Assembly (NCBI GenBank): GCA_020425885.1
Contig: JAGQRA010000247.1
Span: forward strand, 1 to 10,082
Source of the DNA: Planctomycetota bacterium
Lineage (GTDB): Bacteria; Planctomycetota; UBA1135; UBA2386
Length of the DNA: 10,082 nt
Direction of reading: 5' to 3'
The notes beneath the pieces were generated by a model. The model made no database searches. It saw nothing but the letters and a program-made list of their open reading frames with translations, and was not told the DNA's origin. Positions within the stretch are counted from its first letter, which is position 1. Every line of letters starts with the position of its first letter. Made by a program: the position numbers and the translations under genes. Of the stretch, positions 9,810-10,082 are shown piece by piece.

Positions 9810-9837
9810 CGGCAATCACCCCTACGGGTGATTGCCG
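9810..9837. repeat. perfect 12-bp palindrome with CTAC loop upstream of the chemoreceptor
   Basis: CGGCAATCACCC (9810-9821) and GGGTGATTGCCG (9826-9837) are exact reverse complements around a 4-nt loop. It lies about 120-150 nt upstream of the chemoreceptor start. No T-run follows on either strand. It could be a protein-binding operator, a non-canonical terminator for a gene beyond the right edge (a minus-strand TAG sits in its loop), or a REP-type repeat. Confidence 0.75.
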
Positions 9838-10050
9838 CTACCTGCTGGAATCCCGGAGGCGGCGCGCCGCGCGATCGCCGAGAGCCGCGGTCGCCGCTGC
9901 TGGTGGTGAGGGTGCGGAATGGCGATCGGTCGCCCGCCATCGGCTACCTTCGCGCGCCGTGGTGCGTCGTGACGCGACAGACGATAGAGACCCTCCTGGG
10001 CCGAAACCGGCTGGCGCACGTCGCTCTCGATCAGCGGGAGCCAGTCCCGC

Positions 10051-10074
10051 CCCGGTAAGCGCCGAAGCGCCGGG
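10051..10074. repeat. imperfect REP-like palindrome at the right edge
   Basis: GCGC (10059-10062) pairs with GCGC (10067-10070) around CGAA, which reads as a UUCG tetraloop on the minus strand. CCC (10051-10053) can pair with GGG (10072-10074) outside a bulge. The general shape resembles REP-type repeats of other bacteria, but a single imperfect copy at the edge of the window is not diagnostic. Confidence 0.25.
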
Positions 10075-10082
10075 TAGCAGGC

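Larger units (their letters stand above)
9689..10082. other. 394-nt stretch without a confident gene
   Basis: Holds the ribosome-binding site and presumably the promoter of the chemoreceptor, a perfect hairpin at 9810-9837 and a REP-like palindrome at the right edge. Two overlapping frames are open: plus 9828-10058 (76 codons) and a minus frame from the window edge down to a TAG at 9822-9824. Neither shows a recognisable domain, and both have only about 77-80 % G/C at third positions, lower than I would expect of a gene here. The minus frame could be the 3' end of a gene lying beyond the window, but I cannot support that. Confidence 0.6.

Noticed and set aside
7947..9815. 622-codon minus-strand frame parallel to the chemoreceptor
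   Set aside because: It is a frame-shifted reading of the chemoreceptor gene, with low-complexity Arg/Gly-rich translation.
9828..10058. 76-codon plus-strand frame near the right edge
   Set aside because: It starts inside the 12-bp palindrome, has no Shine-Dalgarno and no family, and overlaps an equally plausible opposite frame.
9822..10082. Minus-strand frame open from the right edge to a TAG at 9822-9824
   Set aside because: It could be the 3' end of a gene outside the window, but the translation shows no domain, and its third-position G/C is only about 77 %. It is not supported enough to list as a gene.

Overview
This is a GC-rich bacterial chromosomal window, with G or C in most third codon positions. 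It carries six convincing protein genes, no RNA genes and no recognisable mobile element. The best lineage clue is the secreted protein at 5869-7488. Its alanine-rich repeat regions and a DAWWD...WY segment resemble a family I associate with Planctomycetota. A high-GC planctomycete is therefore my best guess, but it is an inference from one gene family. Weak use of Shine-Dalgarno sequences fits that guess.

Layout. Left block, plus strand: glycerol kinase (115-1572), then a Lon-type ATP-dependent protease (1611-4223). On the minus strand and convergent with lon, with the two stop codons directly abutting, is an endonuclease III (4224-4880). Divergent from it across 106 nt is a stand-alone SUFU-domain protein (4987-5664). 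A 204-nt gap follows that holds a perfect 14-bp inverted repeat, then the secreted protein (5869-7488). A gap of under 100 nt with several small hairpins separates it from a convergent methyl-accepting chemotaxis protein (7583-9688, minus strand). The last 394 nt have no confident gene but hold a perfect 12-bp hairpin and a REP-like palindrome.

The genes do not form one pathway. They look like single-gene units for glycerol phosphorylation, proteostasis, base excision repair, an unknown SUFU function, an unknown secreted function and chemotactic signalling.

The most unusual point is in Lon. The ATPase residues and the catalytic serine (Ser727) are intact, but the lysine of the Ser-Lys dyad (E. 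coli K722, human K898) is methionine (Met770) here. The protein also ends in a histone-H1-like Lys/Ala/Pro tail. It may be a peptidase-dead, unfoldase-only Lon or one with altered catalysis. Other points: endonuclease III lacks a complete Fe-S cysteine set, the chemoreceptor's sensor region seems to be an internal duplication, and several genes have -10-like hexamers right at the start codon, suggesting leaderless transcripts.
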